In this document: piece after piece, positions 52,677-61,905 of the stretch
Layout of the letters: every line of letters begins with the position of its first letter
Position numbering within the stretch: the stretch's first letter is position 1
DNA from: CAUZIB01 sp963663925
Lineage (GTDB): Bacteria > Acidobacteriota > Vicinamibacteria > Vicinamibacterales > UBA8438
Reading direction: 5' to 3'
DNA: 64,000 bases
Assembly (NCBI GenBank): GCA_965237405.1
Contig: OZ250139.1
Span: forward strand, 1,860,001 to 1,924,000
Program-made: the position numbers and the translations under genes
The notes under the pieces: model-generated
Databases searched by the model: none
What the model saw: the letters and a program-made list of their open reading frames with translations, nothing else
What the model was told of the DNA's origin: nothing

Positions 52677-54427
52677 CCTCCCGTCCCTTCGATTAAGGTC
52701 GTGTAGCGATCGACCGGTACATCACTCCACTCCTCGATCACGCCACTCGGCCAGGTCACCTGCACCGTGGGCGCCTCCGCGGACGGGCCAAGTCCAACGA
52801 GCACGCGCGGATCGTTCGCCGAGGCATAGCTACCGTCGGCGCGCGCGCGTCGGCCTAGCGTGAAACCGTCCGACCGCGTAATCGTAACCTGAGCCCCGAC
52901 CATGTCACGTGGCGTGTCTGCACCGACGAGCCGCAGCCCCAACCAGTGGTCATCGGGTGTCCCGACTTGGTTGATGAGTAGCCTGACCGGCCCGACGGCG
53001 TTCGACACCAACACGTCCGTGTCACCATCGTTGTCGATATCGCCGAACGCGGCGCCGCGGCTCACTTCGGACAACTCAAACACCGTGCCGGCCTGATCAG
53101 TAACGTCCTCGAACTGTCCGTTTCCGAGATTTCGGAACAGCTGGTTCGGCTGATCCAAGGGAAGCGGATCGTCGGCTGTCGGCTCGCGGGTCAGTAAAAC
53201 CGGACCGTTGACCGCGAGAACGTCCAACCAGCCGTCGTTATTGAAGTCGAACCAGGCCGCACCGAAGCCAGTATACGGAAGGCTTGGCTGCCGGATCCCA
53301 GTCTGCGCGGCCCGTTCCTCGAATAACCCAGCACCGTCGTTGACATAGAGCGTACTTCCCTGCCCGGTAAGCTCAGTGATGAACAGATCCTCGTCACCGT
53401 CGTTGTCGAAGTCGCCGAAGTCGACACCCATATCGGCCTTGTCTTCACCCCCTGCACCGAGCGCTACCCCCGCCATCAGTGCCATGTTCCGGAACGTGCC
53501 GTCACCCTGGTTCATCCAGAGCTGGTTCTCCGACTGGTCGTTCGCAACGAAGATATCAATCCAGCCGTCGGCGTTGACATCGGCGGTCGCAATGCCGAGC
53601 CCGGGCCCGAACGCGCGGTTGATGCCGGCTGCGATCGTGACGTCGGTAAACGTGCCGTCTCCTCGATTCCGGTAGAGCCGGTCCGGCTCGCCGCGATAGT
53701 TGATGGGATCACAATAATTCCCGGTTCGCCCCGCGGGGTGTCGGCACGGCACGTGCGTCTTAACCGTGAAACTGAGATAGTTTCCCACGAACAGATCAAG
53801 CCACCCATCGCGATCGAAATCCACGAACGACGCGGGAACGCTCCAGGCAGGGTCGGCGGTTCCAGTCTCATCCGAAACATCGACGAACGTACCGTCCCCC
53901 TGGTTGCGCCACATTTGGTTGGGCCCGAACTGCGTGACGTAGAGGTCAACCCAGCCGTCGTTGTCGTAGTCACCACTCGCCACACCCTGGCCGTAGCCCG
54001 GTGCGTCGATCCCGCTCGCGTCCGTCACGTCGGTCAACCGCAAGGTCCGCCGCCCGTCAGCGTCCACCTCGAGATCGTTGCGATACAAGCGGTCGGTAAG
54101 CGGCCCGTCGGGCGGGGCAATCAGAGGCGTGCTGGTCCCGAGCATCGCGCCTTGCACGAGATAAACATCGAGATCACCATCGTTGTCGTAATCGAACAGC
54201 GCGACGCCCGGTCCCATTAGCTCGGGCTGATAAAACTGGCCAGACATCCCGTTGAAATGGATGAAGTCGAGGCCACTCGCTTCTGCGCGATCGACGAACC
54301 ACTCGACGTCATCATTCGATCCCGAAATGGGCTGGCGTCCCGATGCATTCGGCTCGACACCACCGCCACCACAGGCGGCAAACACGAGAATCGCCCCCAG
54401 CGGGGCACACGGTAGCCGAATACTCAC
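52673..54427 (-). CDS. FG-GAP/VCBS propeller with ASPIC/UnbV domain, array copy 3
   Basis: 584 residues, same architecture as copies 1 and 2, but with five patches of change in otherwise identical sequence: the N-terminal region (PNASGRQPISGSNDD), YLSFTVKTHVPCRHPAGRTGNYCDPINYRGEP, ALGAGGEDKAD, GAGLFEERAAQTG and GPVLLTREPTADDPLPL. The calcium loops are untouched, so the changes sit in loops between blades. First gene transcribed in the array; no promoter was identified with confidence upstream. Confidence 0.92.
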   Translation of the reverse strand: MSIRLPCAPLGAILVFAACGGGGVEPNASGRQPISGSNDDVEWFVDRAEASGLDFIHFNGMSGQFYQPELMGPGVALFDYDNDGDLDVYLVQGAMLGTSTPLIAPPDGPLTDRLYRNDLEVDADGRRTLRLTDVTDASGIDAPGYGQGVASGDYDNDGWVDLYVTQFGPNQMWRNQGDGTFVDVSDETGTADPAWSVPASFVDFDRDGWLDLFVGNYLSFTVKTHVPCRHPAGRTGNYCDPINYRGEPDRLYRNRGDGTFTDVTIAAGINRAFGPGLGIATADVNADGWIDIFVANDQSENQLWMNQGDGTFRNMALMAGVALGAGGEDKADMGVDFGDFDNDGDEDLFITELTGQGSTLYVNDGAGLFEERAAQTGIRQPSLPYTGFGAAWFDFNNDGWLDVLAVNGPVLLTREPTADDPLPLDQPNQLFRNLGNGQFEDVTDQAGTVFELSEVSRGAAFGDIDNDGDTDVLVSNAVGPVRLLINQVGTPDDHWLGLRLVGADTPRDMVGAQVTITRSDGFTLGRRARADGSYASANDPRVLVGLGPSAEAPTVQVTWPSGVIEEWSDVPVDRYTTLIEGTGG

Positions 54428-54430
54428 TCG

Positions 54431-54586
54431 TCAATTCCCGTCCAACGGGTCGCCGGTGCCCTTCTTGAGGACGACGCCCTGGTCGAATCCCTCGACGCCA
54501 AATCACTCCGAGCGCCCATCAGACCATCGTACGTCGACTACCTCAACCAAGGAAGCACTGCCCAAGCCAACGTGGCGCAAAGATCG
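54431..54586 (-). pseudogene. C-terminal stub of an ASPIC/UnbV gene, unit 3
   Basis: As in units 1 and 2, but here an Arg codon has become TGA (54503-54505), an additional stop that supports loss of function. Confidence 0.8.
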
Positions 54587-54879
54587 TTACGGCTCAAGTA
54601 ACTCTATGCCAGATGATATCAGCCGGACACCAAGCCGCGTGTCCTCTCACCGTGAACGAAAGAAGCACCGGAGGGATGGAGCCTCCGGGCAGTCCGGGAC
54701 TGTTCAAAGGCAACTGAACCCATTGCAAATTGCCCCTATTCGAACCATATTGGTATTGTCTCTGAAAAACGGCTACCCGGCTGGTCAGCGCGCTGTTAGT
54801 TATAGTTGGATTCACGTTGTATCGGTGCGGAACACAATCTGACGGCAAGCCACTCAACAGGCGCCAGGAAGAAGACCTC
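54587..54879. other. Junction of tandem array and lower-GC gene
   Basis: Repeat sequence to 54680, then about 200 unique, AT-richer bases leading to the next gene. It must contain the promoters for both the array (minus) and the fusion gene (plus); I could not assign them. AGGAAG stands upstream of the ATG at 54880. Confidence 0.5.
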
Positions 54880-57288
54880 ATGTCCAATCAGAGTCCAAGT
54901 TCCCCCATTATTGTCTACACCACAATTCCCGCGGATCATTCGCAGCAAAGCCGGTGGCTTGTCGACTTCGCGATCACGCTGTTGATTTTCGCGGTGCCGT
55001 TTTTGTCGGGATGCCAGGAAAAACAGCCGACGGTGGACGCGCTATCGGAAAGCCCCGATTCAGTCGCAGAAGAAGTCAATACCAAGAATCCTCCAGCCAT
55101 ATCCAGTCATGACCGAATGGTAGACGTCATGGCACAAATAGCTCAGTCGAGTAAGACGAATCACCCAATTCTTGGTGACGGAAACGCAAAACAGTTGCGT
55201 GCGAGTCTTCAAGAACTCCTGGCTTCCGGGAAAAGTGATCCGGATGCGTTGAACACTTTCCTTAGCCTGCATATGGAATTGGGACAGGCTGAGTTAAAAC
55301 TAGGCAATCTTGATCAGGGAATTAAATATTTCTCGACCGCTTTGACCACTCTCAATCAACTGGTCGCGACTAGGGGGATGGAACCAGGACTTTTAAGGCA
55401 ACAGTTCCTGGAAGTGAAGTACGGCCTAGCAGTTGCCTATATGCGGAAAGGTGAAACACAAAACTGTTGTCTGCAGAATTCACCAGATAGTTGCTTGTTA
55501 CCAATTCGCGGAACCGGTATCCACAAGAATCCGGAAGGCTCAAAAAGAGCCATCCAGTACTTCACGGAAGTGTTGAGGCAAGCTTTGCCAGACTCGCCGT
55601 TCTTTATCAAGGCCAAATGGCTCCTCAACATCATGTATATGACCATTGAAGGTTACCCTGAACAGGTTCCTGAACAATTCCTGATCGAACCTAGTGTATT
55701 TGAGTCCGAAGAGCCCTTTCAGAGATTCACCAATGTCGCGAATCAATACAAAATCGATACATTCAGCCTGCTGGGAGGAGCAATCGTCGATGATTTTACG
55801 GGGGACGGATACCTGGATATAGTAGTTTCGACTTTCGACTTGCAGGAACAGGCGAAATTCTTTCGTAACAATCGTGACGGTTCGTTCGTCGACGATACCA
55901 AGGCCGCGAATCTGACTGGATTGGTCGGTGGGTTCAATCTTGTGCATGCAGACTACGACAACGATGGAGACTCTGACATTCTCATGTTACGTGGAGCGTG
56001 GCTGGGTGAACTGGGTCAGATCCCAAACTCGCTACTGCGGAATGATGGTAATGGACGGTTCACGGACGTCACTGTGGAAGCCGGAATGGCACAGGCCCAC
56101 TATCCAACTCAAACCGCCGCCTGGGCTGACTTCGACAATGACGGAGATCTGGATGTCTATATTGGTAACGAGCACCTTGCCAATACCAATTCCGCCCCCT
56201 GTCAGCTTTTCCGCAATAATGGCGACGGCACGTTTACCGACATTGCCAGCGCAGCCGGAGTAACAAACGAAAGATACGCCAAGGGAGTTACCTGGGGCGA
56301 CTTTGACGACGACGGCTTTCCGGATCTCTACGTCTCCAACTTTAATTCCGACAATCGCCTTTACCGAAACAAGGGCGATGGAACCTTCGTTGATGTCGCC
56401 GCCGAATTGGGCATCACGGGCCCGCTGAAAAGTTTTCCCGTCTGGTTTTGGGATTTCGACAACGATGGCAACCTGGACTTGTTTGTTTCCAGTTACGAAT
56501 GGGATCTCGGGAACCTGGCAGCCGTGGCTTCCAGCCAACTTGGTCTGCCAACTGAATTTGAACACGCCCGTCTTTATCGGGGAACCGGAGAAGGCGGATT
56601 CGACGAGGTCGCAAAATCACAGAATCTGACCCGCATTAGTTTGCCAATGGGCGCCAACTTTGGCGATCTCGACAACGACGGCTTTCTCGATTTCTATCTC
56701 GGCACTGGCTACCCGGACTACGAGGGATTGATGCCCAACGTCATGTATCGAAATCGGAGAGGTGCCGGTTTCTCGGATGTTACTACGGCGGGCGGATTCG
56801 GCCATCTGCAGAAAGGTCATGCTGTCGTTTTTGTAGATATCGACAACGATGGAGACCAGGATATCTTCGAGCAATTGGGCGGATTTTTCCCTGGTGACAA
56901 ATATTACGATGCGCTATTCCAGAACCCTGGTTTCGGCAACAACTGGATCACGATCAAGCTGGTTGGAGTCCAATCCAATCGATCAGCGATTGGCGCTCGC
57001 ATTCGAATTCAAATTACCGAAAATGGCGAAAGCCGATCTGTGTACAAACATGTCAACACAGGGGGTAGCTTTGGTGCTAATCCTTTCAGGCAGACGATCG
57101 GTTTGGGCTCAGCCACCAGCATTGAAACTCTGGAAATATTCTGGCCGACCTCGCAGCAGAAACAAATCTTCCGCGACGTGCCTGTCAACCAGGTAATCGA
57201 AATTACGGAAGCTGCGGAAGAATACCAAACGATTCAACTAGAGAAGTTCGGTATGGATCCGCCACACGGTACCGAAGAATCCCGATAA
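54880..57288 (+). CDS. TPR-like/FG-GAP/ASPIC-UnbV fusion lipoprotein, lower GC
   Basis: 802 residues from ATG 54880 (the frame is open 21 codons further). Possible lipobox in PFLSGCQE after a hydrophobic segment. The first part (about 60-270) is helical with a TPR-like unit (LGQAELKLGNLDQGIKYFSTALTTLN); then seven calcium loops (DFTGDGYLDIVV, DYDNDGDSDILM, DFDNDGDLDVYI, DFDDDGFPDLYV, DFDNDGNLDLFV, DLDNDGFLDFYL, DIDNDGDQDIFE) and a C-terminal UnbV domain (GLGSATSIETLEIFWPTSQQKQIF). It thus combines in one chain what the array splits into two. Base composition is visibly richer in A/T than neighbours, suggesting acquisition. Confidence 0.88.
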   Translation: MSNQSPSSPIIVYTTIPADHSQQSRWLVDFAITLLIFAVPFLSGCQEKQPTVDALSESPDSVAEEVNTKNPPAISSHDRMVDVMAQIAQSSKTNHPILGDGNAKQLRASLQELLASGKSDPDALNTFLSLHMELGQAELKLGNLDQGIKYFSTALTTLNQLVATRGMEPGLLRQQFLEVKYGLAVAYMRKGETQNCCLQNSPDSCLLPIRGTGIHKNPEGSKRAIQYFTEVLRQALPDSPFFIKAKWLLNIMYMTIEGYPEQVPEQFLIEPSVFESEEPFQRFTNVANQYKIDTFSLLGGAIVDDFTGDGYLDIVVSTFDLQEQAKFFRNNRDGSFVDDTKAANLTGLVGGFNLVHADYDNDGDSDILMLRGAWLGELGQIPNSLLRNDGNGRFTDVTVEAGMAQAHYPTQTAAWADFDNDGDLDVYIGNEHLANTNSAPCQLFRNNGDGTFTDIASAAGVTNERYAKGVTWGDFDDDGFPDLYVSNFNSDNRLYRNKGDGTFVDVAAELGITGPLKSFPVWFWDFDNDGNLDLFVSSYEWDLGNLAAVASSQLGLPTEFEHARLYRGTGEGGFDEVAKSQNLTRISLPMGANFGDLDNDGFLDFYLGTGYPDYEGLMPNVMYRNRRGAGFSDVTTAGGFGHLQKGHAVVFVDIDNDGDQDIFEQLGGFFPGDKYYDALFQNPGFGNNWITIKLVGVQSNRSAIGARIRIQITENGESRSVYKHVNTGGSFGANPFRQTIGLGSATSIETLEIFWPTSQQKQIFRDVPVNQVIEITEAAEEYQTIQLEKFGMDPPHGTEESR

Positions 57289-57731
57289 TGGACTTATTAT
57301 GGCTTTCCATAAGGTTGGATCCTCGATCCCTTACGCTCGGTGAGCGCCCGAAAACGACGGTGGTCATCAAGCGCGTCGGACGTGTCTCTAAACTCTGGCG
57401 GCACACAAGCGCATGGTCCCCGGTCGGCGTGGTCAGGTGCACTTCAACGTTCGGTAGCATTTCCGGTTTCGCGGGGTTATAGACAGCGGATCGTCGCCCA
57501 CCAGTGGCCTCGTTTCGGGCGGTGGGGGTCCCCAACCGGCCCTTTTTCCCCGCATGTCATGTTCGACTGATACTATTTATCTGTTCTGACCTTGGCGACC
57601 ACGGTGTGACCCACGTGGCGGTCGCCCCCGGGGGCTCGGCTACCAGACGAGCCGCGTCACAGATCCCAACAGGCCCAGGACGGCACGATCACGCTACAAG
57701 ACCAGACCGGATACAAGAGGAGGCTTCGACG
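57289..57731. other. Intergenic stretch, no gene supported
   Basis: 443 bases. A 110-codon frame on the minus strand and two short plus frames cross it, but none looks like a known protein and the ones on opposite strands conflict. AGAGGAGG just before the next ATG is the only feature I can support. Confidence 0.5.
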
Positions 57732-58526
57732 ATGCCTAAGTTCGCCGCCAACCTGACCATGATGTTCAACGAGGTCGACTTTCTCGACCGGTTCAAGGCC
57801 GCGGCCGAAGCCGGATTCAAGGGTGTTGAGTACCTCTTTCCCTATGACTTTGAAGAGGACGAATTGACCGAGCGCCTTGCCGACAACGGCCTCGTCCAGG
57901 TATTGCACAACCTCCCCGCTGGCGACTGGGGCGCGGGCGAGCGCGGCATCGGCTGTCTGCCCGACCGCGTCGGCGAGTTCGAGGACGGTGTCGGGAGGGC
58001 GATCGACTACGCGCGCGCTTTGAGTTGCCCGCGCGTCAACTGCCTCGTGGGAATCGCGCCCGATGGCGCCAACCCGGCACAACTGACGAAAACACTCGTG
58101 GCGAACTTGCGCTTCGCCGCTGAAAAGCTCGGTGCAGCCGGAATTCAGCTCGTTATCGAACCGATCAACACGCGCGACATTCCCGGGTTCTTCCTCAGCC
58201 GGACCAGTCAGGCAAACGCAATCATCGACGCGGTCGGATCGGACAACCTCGCGCTCCAATACGATATCTACCACATGCAGATTATGGAAGGTGACCTGGC
58301 ACCGACAATCGAGGACAATCTGTCGCGCATCGCCCACATACAACTCGCCGACAATCCGGGCCGCCACGAGCCCGGCACTGGCGAAATCAACTATCCGTTT
58401 CTATTCGATTTCATCGACCGGATCGGATACCCAGGCTGGATCGGCTGCGAATATAAACCTGCCGCGACGACGGCTGAGGGGCTGTCCTGGATTGCCCCTT
58501 ACGTCGGTGCCGGGGCGTCAGACTAA
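57732..58526 (+). CDS. hyi: Hydroxypyruvate isomerase
   Basis: 264 residues from ATG 57732, ribosome binding site AGAGGAGG; the longer frame upstream is non-coding. TIM-barrel of the xylose isomerase-like family. MPKFAANLTMMFNEVDFLDRF, VEYLFPYDF, VLHNLPAGDWGAGERGIGCLPDR, LVIEPINTRDIPGFFLSRT, QYDIYHMQIMEGDL and IGCEYKPAATTAEGL are the Hyi blocks, with metal-ligand Glu and His residues. It interconverts hydroxypyruvate and tartronate semialdehyde. Forms a pair with the reductase 24 bases downstream. Confidence 0.93.
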   Translation: MPKFAANLTMMFNEVDFLDRFKAAAEAGFKGVEYLFPYDFEEDELTERLADNGLVQVLHNLPAGDWGAGERGIGCLPDRVGEFEDGVGRAIDYARALSCPRVNCLVGIAPDGANPAQLTKTLVANLRFAAEKLGAAGIQLVIEPINTRDIPGFFLSRTSQANAIIDAVGSDNLALQYDIYHMQIMEGDLAPTIEDNLSRIAHIQLADNPGRHEPGTGEINYPFLFDFIDRIGYPGWIGCEYKPAATTAEGLSWIAPYVGAGASD

Positions 58527-58550
58527 ACGCTTGTCGGAGGAAAACAACTG

Positions 58551-59441
58551 ATGGCAAATGTAGGCTTCATTGGACTCGGCATCATGGGCCGCCCCATGGC
58601 AGGGCATCTGCAGACCGGCGGTCATACTTTGTTCGTACACGACTTGATCCCGATTCCCCAGGAACTCGTCGACGGCGGCGCCACCGTCTGCAACAGCGGT
58701 AAAGAGGTCGCCGAACGCTCGGAGATCATCGTTACAATGGTTCCCGACACGCCCGATGTCGCAGCCGTCCTGTTCGGTGAGAACGGCGTCGCTGAGGGCC
58801 TGTCGACGGGCAAGATCGTGGTCGACATGAGCTCGATCTCGCCGATCGAGACCAAGGACTTCGCCGCTCGGATCAATAACCTAGGCTGCGAGTATGTCGA
58901 CGCGCCAGTGTCTGGCGGCGAAGTCGGCGCCAAGGCCGGCAAATTGACCATCATGGTCGGCGGCAGCCAACCAAGCTTCGATAGGGTGAAGCCGCTCTTC
59001 GACCTGATGGGCGGGAACATCACACTGGTCGGCGGCAACGGCGACGGTCAGACGACCAAGGTCGCCAACCAGATCATCGTTGCGCTGACAATCGAAGCAG
59101 TCGGCGAGGCACTCCTCTTTGCGTCGAAGGCCGGAGCCAACCCGGCCAAGGTGCGACAGGCGCTGATGGGTGGATTTGCATCATCGAAGATTCTCGAGAT
59201 CCACGGGGAGCGCATGATCGCCCGAACGTTTGACCCCGGGTTTCGGATCAACCTGCACCAGAAGGATCTCAACCTCGCGCTCACCGGCGCGCGCGCGCTC
59301 GGCCTGTCGCTGCCCAACACCGCGACCTGCCAGGAGCTGTTCAACAGCTGTGCCGCCAACGGCGGCTCAGGCTGGGACCATTCCGGCATGGTCAAGGCCC
59401 TGGAGATGCTGGCCAATCACGAGATCGGCCAGGGGAGTTAG
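58551..59441 (+). CDS. glxR: 2-hydroxy-3-oxopropionate (tartronate semialdehyde) reductase
   Basis: 296 residues of the beta-hydroxyacid dehydrogenase family. NAD(P) motif GFIGLGIMGRPMAGHL, substrate motif DAPVSGGEVGAKAGKLTIMVGG, catalytic Lys in GDGQTTKVANQIIVALT, and KDLNLALTGARALGLSLP at the C-terminus. Reduces tartronate semialdehyde to glycerate; with hyi this is the lower half of glyoxylate assimilation. The carboligase (gcl) and glycerate kinase are not in the window. A shine-dalgarno GGAGG lies upstream. Confidence 0.92.
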   Translation: MANVGFIGLGIMGRPMAGHLQTGGHTLFVHDLIPIPQELVDGGATVCNSGKEVAERSEIIVTMVPDTPDVAAVLFGENGVAEGLSTGKIVVDMSSISPIETKDFAARINNLGCEYVDAPVSGGEVGAKAGKLTIMVGGSQPSFDRVKPLFDLMGGNITLVGGNGDGQTTKVANQIIVALTIEAVGEALLFASKAGANPAKVRQALMGGFASSKILEIHGERMIARTFDPGFRINLHQKDLNLALTGARALGLSLPNTATCQELFNSCAANGGSGWDHSGMVKALEMLANHEIGQGS

Positions 59442-59528
59442 GCAGAGGTTACTCGGTCGTCAGTCTATTTCGAAACGCGTGCCGCAACTGGAACCGAATT
59501 CATGAGCCCGGCAGGTGGCACCGTGTGC

Positions 59529-60344
59529 CTACTGGGTGACCTCGGATGTCGATGCCGTCCATCGTTGGCTCGTGCCTCCATTGAGCACGAGCGCATGCTC
59601 GAGACCAATGAGCACGAGGTCCGGCAGGAGGACGTCGAACATCTTGTCGTTCTCGAACAGGCGCGAGAGGCCACCGGTGCCAATCACCACGGCTGGTTCG
59701 CCCTGGAAGGCGCGCTCGCGGATCTCGCGCGTCAACGTCTGCACGACCGCCCGGTTACCGAAGTAGAGTCCGGACTGGATACTTTCGACCGTCGAGCGTC
59801 CGATCAACTCGGTCGCTGGAACAATCTCCACTGTGGGCAGACGCGCCGTGTTCCGCTCCAGTGCTTCCATGGCGATCTGCATGCCGGCCATGATGATGCC
59901 GCCGAGGTAATCACACGTCGCGCTCACAACGTCAAAGGTCGTGGCCGTCCCAAAGTCGATGATGATCAGGTTGCGCCCCGGATAGCGGTGCATGGCCCCG
60001 ACGGCGTTTGCGATGCGGTCGGGCCCAACTTCAATCGGGTTCCGATACCGGATCCGCAAACCCGTCTTCACCCCAGCCTGCAAAACGAACGGATCGAGCC
60101 CGAAGTACTTCCGGCAGCAGCTCCGCAGCGAGTAGATGACGTCGGGCACGACCGAGCAGAGTGCGATCTGATCGACACGAGACGGGTCTTCATCGTTCTC
60201 ACGAAGCACGCTCCGCAGGAAGACCCCAAACTCATCGGATGAGAGGGCAAGACCCGTCGTCTTGCGAAACCGGAACACCAACTGATGATTGTCGAACACG
60301 CCCCCAAAGATCTGGTTGTTGCCAACGTCGAGCGTGAGGATCAT
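59529..60344 (-). CDS. coaX: Type III pantothenate kinase
   Basis: 271 residues of the ASKHA fold: DVGNNQIFGGVF at the N-terminus, RYRNPIEVGPDRIANAVGA, IIDFGTATTFDVVS and GGIIMAGMQIAMEALERNTARLP. It phosphorylates pantothenate, first step of CoA synthesis; type III enzymes are insensitive to CoA feedback. ATG overlaps the panC stop (ATGA). The C-terminus has an extra, poorly conserved 15-20 residues (NGGTSQRWTASTSEVTQ). Confidence 0.94.
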   Translation of the reverse strand: MILTLDVGNNQIFGGVFDNHQLVFRFRKTTGLALSSDEFGVFLRSVLRENDEDPSRVDQIALCSVVPDVIYSLRSCCRKYFGLDPFVLQAGVKTGLRIRYRNPIEVGPDRIANAVGAMHRYPGRNLIIIDFGTATTFDVVSATCDYLGGIIMAGMQIAMEALERNTARLPTVEIVPATELIGRSTVESIQSGLYFGNRAVVQTLTREIRERAFQGEPAVVIGTGGLSRLFENDKMFDVLLPDLVLIGLEHALVLNGGTSQRWTASTSEVTQ

Positions 60345-61117
60345 GTGCGGCCTCCCAGGAGCACGTTGTCGATCAGTCGAACGTCGCCGAGGCGCACCCC
60401 TCCCAGCCGACGTCCATCCCGATCCTCGACGTAGTCGACGGTAAATCCCGCACCTTTCAGATCACACACCGCTACCTCCGCGGTCGGGGCAGTCGAGAGG
60501 AGCCCGTAGAATCGCGATGCTCGTTGCCGGTCTTCCGGTGATAAACGGCGATTCCGCGAGCTAACCGCCAGGCCATCCGCCTCGCGGACCGTTGCGCAGG
60601 CGACAATCGTGGTCGGAAGGAAGAAGGCCTCGACCATTCCACGAACGAGCGTGAGCTGCTGCCAGTCCTTCTCACCAAAGTATGCGCGATCGGCAAAAAT
60701 GATCTGTAGCAGCTTGAGGACGACGGTCAGCACGCCGTCAAAATGTCCGGGTCGGTGGGCACCCTCCATCTCGATCGAGAGTCCGGTCTCCGTCACGCGG
60801 TATCGGTAGTCGTCGGGATAGAGATCCCGCTCGCGCGGCCGAAAAACGAAGTCGACTCCTTCGGCCCGCAGTGTTGTCAGATCACCTTCGAGGTTACGAG
60901 GGTACATCTCCAAATCGGCTGGGTCATCGAACTGTGTCGGGTTGACGAAGATGCTGACGAGGGTCAGATCGTTTTCCACCCGACAGCGTCGCACGAGCGA
61001 GAGGTGACCCTCATGCAGTGCACCCATCGTTGGGACAAGACCGAGTGTCAGCCCGGAGCGAACCTGTGCACTCCGCTCACCGCGCCACCACGAAGGCGCC
61101 TCGAACACGGTCATCAC
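60341..61117 (-). CDS. panC: Pantothenate synthetase
   Basis: 258 residues. Ligates pantoate and beta-alanine with ATP. Nucleotidyl-transferase motif VPTMGALHEGHLSLV, FVNPTQFDDPADLEMYPRNLEGD, AHRPGHFDGVLTVVLKLLQI, FGEKDWQQLTLVRGMV, and SSRNRRLSPEDR (KMSKS-like region). Somewhat short at the C-terminus compared with about 280 residues usual. Start at GTG 61117, overlapping panB as GTGA; ATG 61114 is an alternative. Confidence 0.95.
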   Translation of the reverse strand: MMTVFEAPSWWRGERSAQVRSGLTLGLVPTMGALHEGHLSLVRRCRVENDLTLVSIFVNPTQFDDPADLEMYPRNLEGDLTTLRAEGVDFVFRPRERDLYPDDYRYRVTETGLSIEMEGAHRPGHFDGVLTVVLKLLQIIFADRAYFGEKDWQQLTLVRGMVEAFFLPTTIVACATVREADGLAVSSRNRRLSPEDRQRASRFYGLLSTAPTAEVAVCDLKGAGFTVDYVEDRDGRRLGGVRLGDVRLIDNVLLGGRT

Positions 61118-61905
61118 GAGTAGCTTTCCTCGGGCGCTGGAAAACGGGCTTCCTTGACGTCCGCGTCGTACCGGTTAAGGGCGTCGGTCAGGATGGACTC
61201 ACCGTCGACGTAATGCCGGACGAAGCGAGGTGTGTGACCCTGGTCTACGCCCCAGAGATCCTGTAGTACGAGAACTTGACCGTCGGCGCCCACTCCCGCG
61301 CCGATACCGATGGTGGGAAGGGTGAGGGCCGCGGTAATGCGAGCTGCCACCGCCGCCGGCACACACTCGAGCACGATGGAGAAGCAGCCGAGATCCTCAA
61401 GCGTCTGCGCCTGGCGCAGAAGATTGGCGGCGTCCACATCGTTCCGTCCCTGCACCTGAAACCCACCGAACTGATTGACCGACTGCGGCGTCAAGCCGAC
61501 ATGTCCCATGACCGGCACACCGGACCCCACAATGTGACGGATGACATCCTCGTGACCGTCTACCCCTTCGAGCTTGACCGCCTGGGCCCCGGCCGCCATC
61601 AGGCTGCCCACGGCCGCCATTGCAGCTGGAACAAACTTGCGAAACGATAGGAACGGTAGGTCGGCGATCAGAAGCTTCCCATCGATCGAGCTGGCGACGG
61701 CACGGGTATGCGTGGCCATCAGCTCGACGGTAGCTGGGAGCGTTGTCGGATAACCGTGCATCACCATCGCCGCCGAGTCTCCGACGAGCACCGCATCCAC
61801 CTGCGAGCGCGCAATCAAGCGAGCGGACCAGGCGTCATACGCCGTGACCATCGAGATTCGACGCCCTTCCACCTTGAACTGGACAAACTCACGAACGCTC
61901 TTCAT
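61114..61905 (-). CDS. panB: 3-methyl-2-oxobutanoate hydroxymethyltransferase
   Basis: 263 residues, TIM-barrel. Makes ketopantoate from 2-oxoisovalerate and methylene-tetrahydrofolate. ISMVTAYDAWSARLI, VGDSAAMVMHGYPTTLP, VMGHVGLTPQSVNQFGGFQVQGR and LPTIGIGAGVGADGQVLVLQDLWG are diagnostic. Its start overlaps the end of the DUF2520 gene by 17 bases. Confidence 0.96.
   Translation of the reverse strand: MKSVREFVQFKVEGRRISMVTAYDAWSARLIARSQVDAVLVGDSAAMVMHGYPTTLPATVELMATHTRAVASSIDGKLLIADLPFLSFRKFVPAAMAAVGSLMAAGAQAVKLEGVDGHEDVIRHIVGSGVPVMGHVGLTPQSVNQFGGFQVQGRNDVDAANLLRQAQTLEDLGCFSIVLECVPAAVAARITAALTLPTIGIGAGVGADGQVLVLQDLWGVDQGHTPRFVRHYVDGESILTDALNRYDADVKEARFPAPEESYS

Larger units (their letters stand above)
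51211..54680. repeat. Tandem unit 3 of the UnbV-TPR array (3470 bp)
   Basis: Ends at GAGGGATGGA (54671-54680), after which the sequence changes abruptly to unique, lower-GC DNA. Confidence 0.92.

Noticed and set aside
57203..57535. 110-codon minus-strand frame after the fusion lipoprotein
   Set aside because: Overlaps the end of a solid plus-strand gene, no family resemblance, no ribosome binding site.
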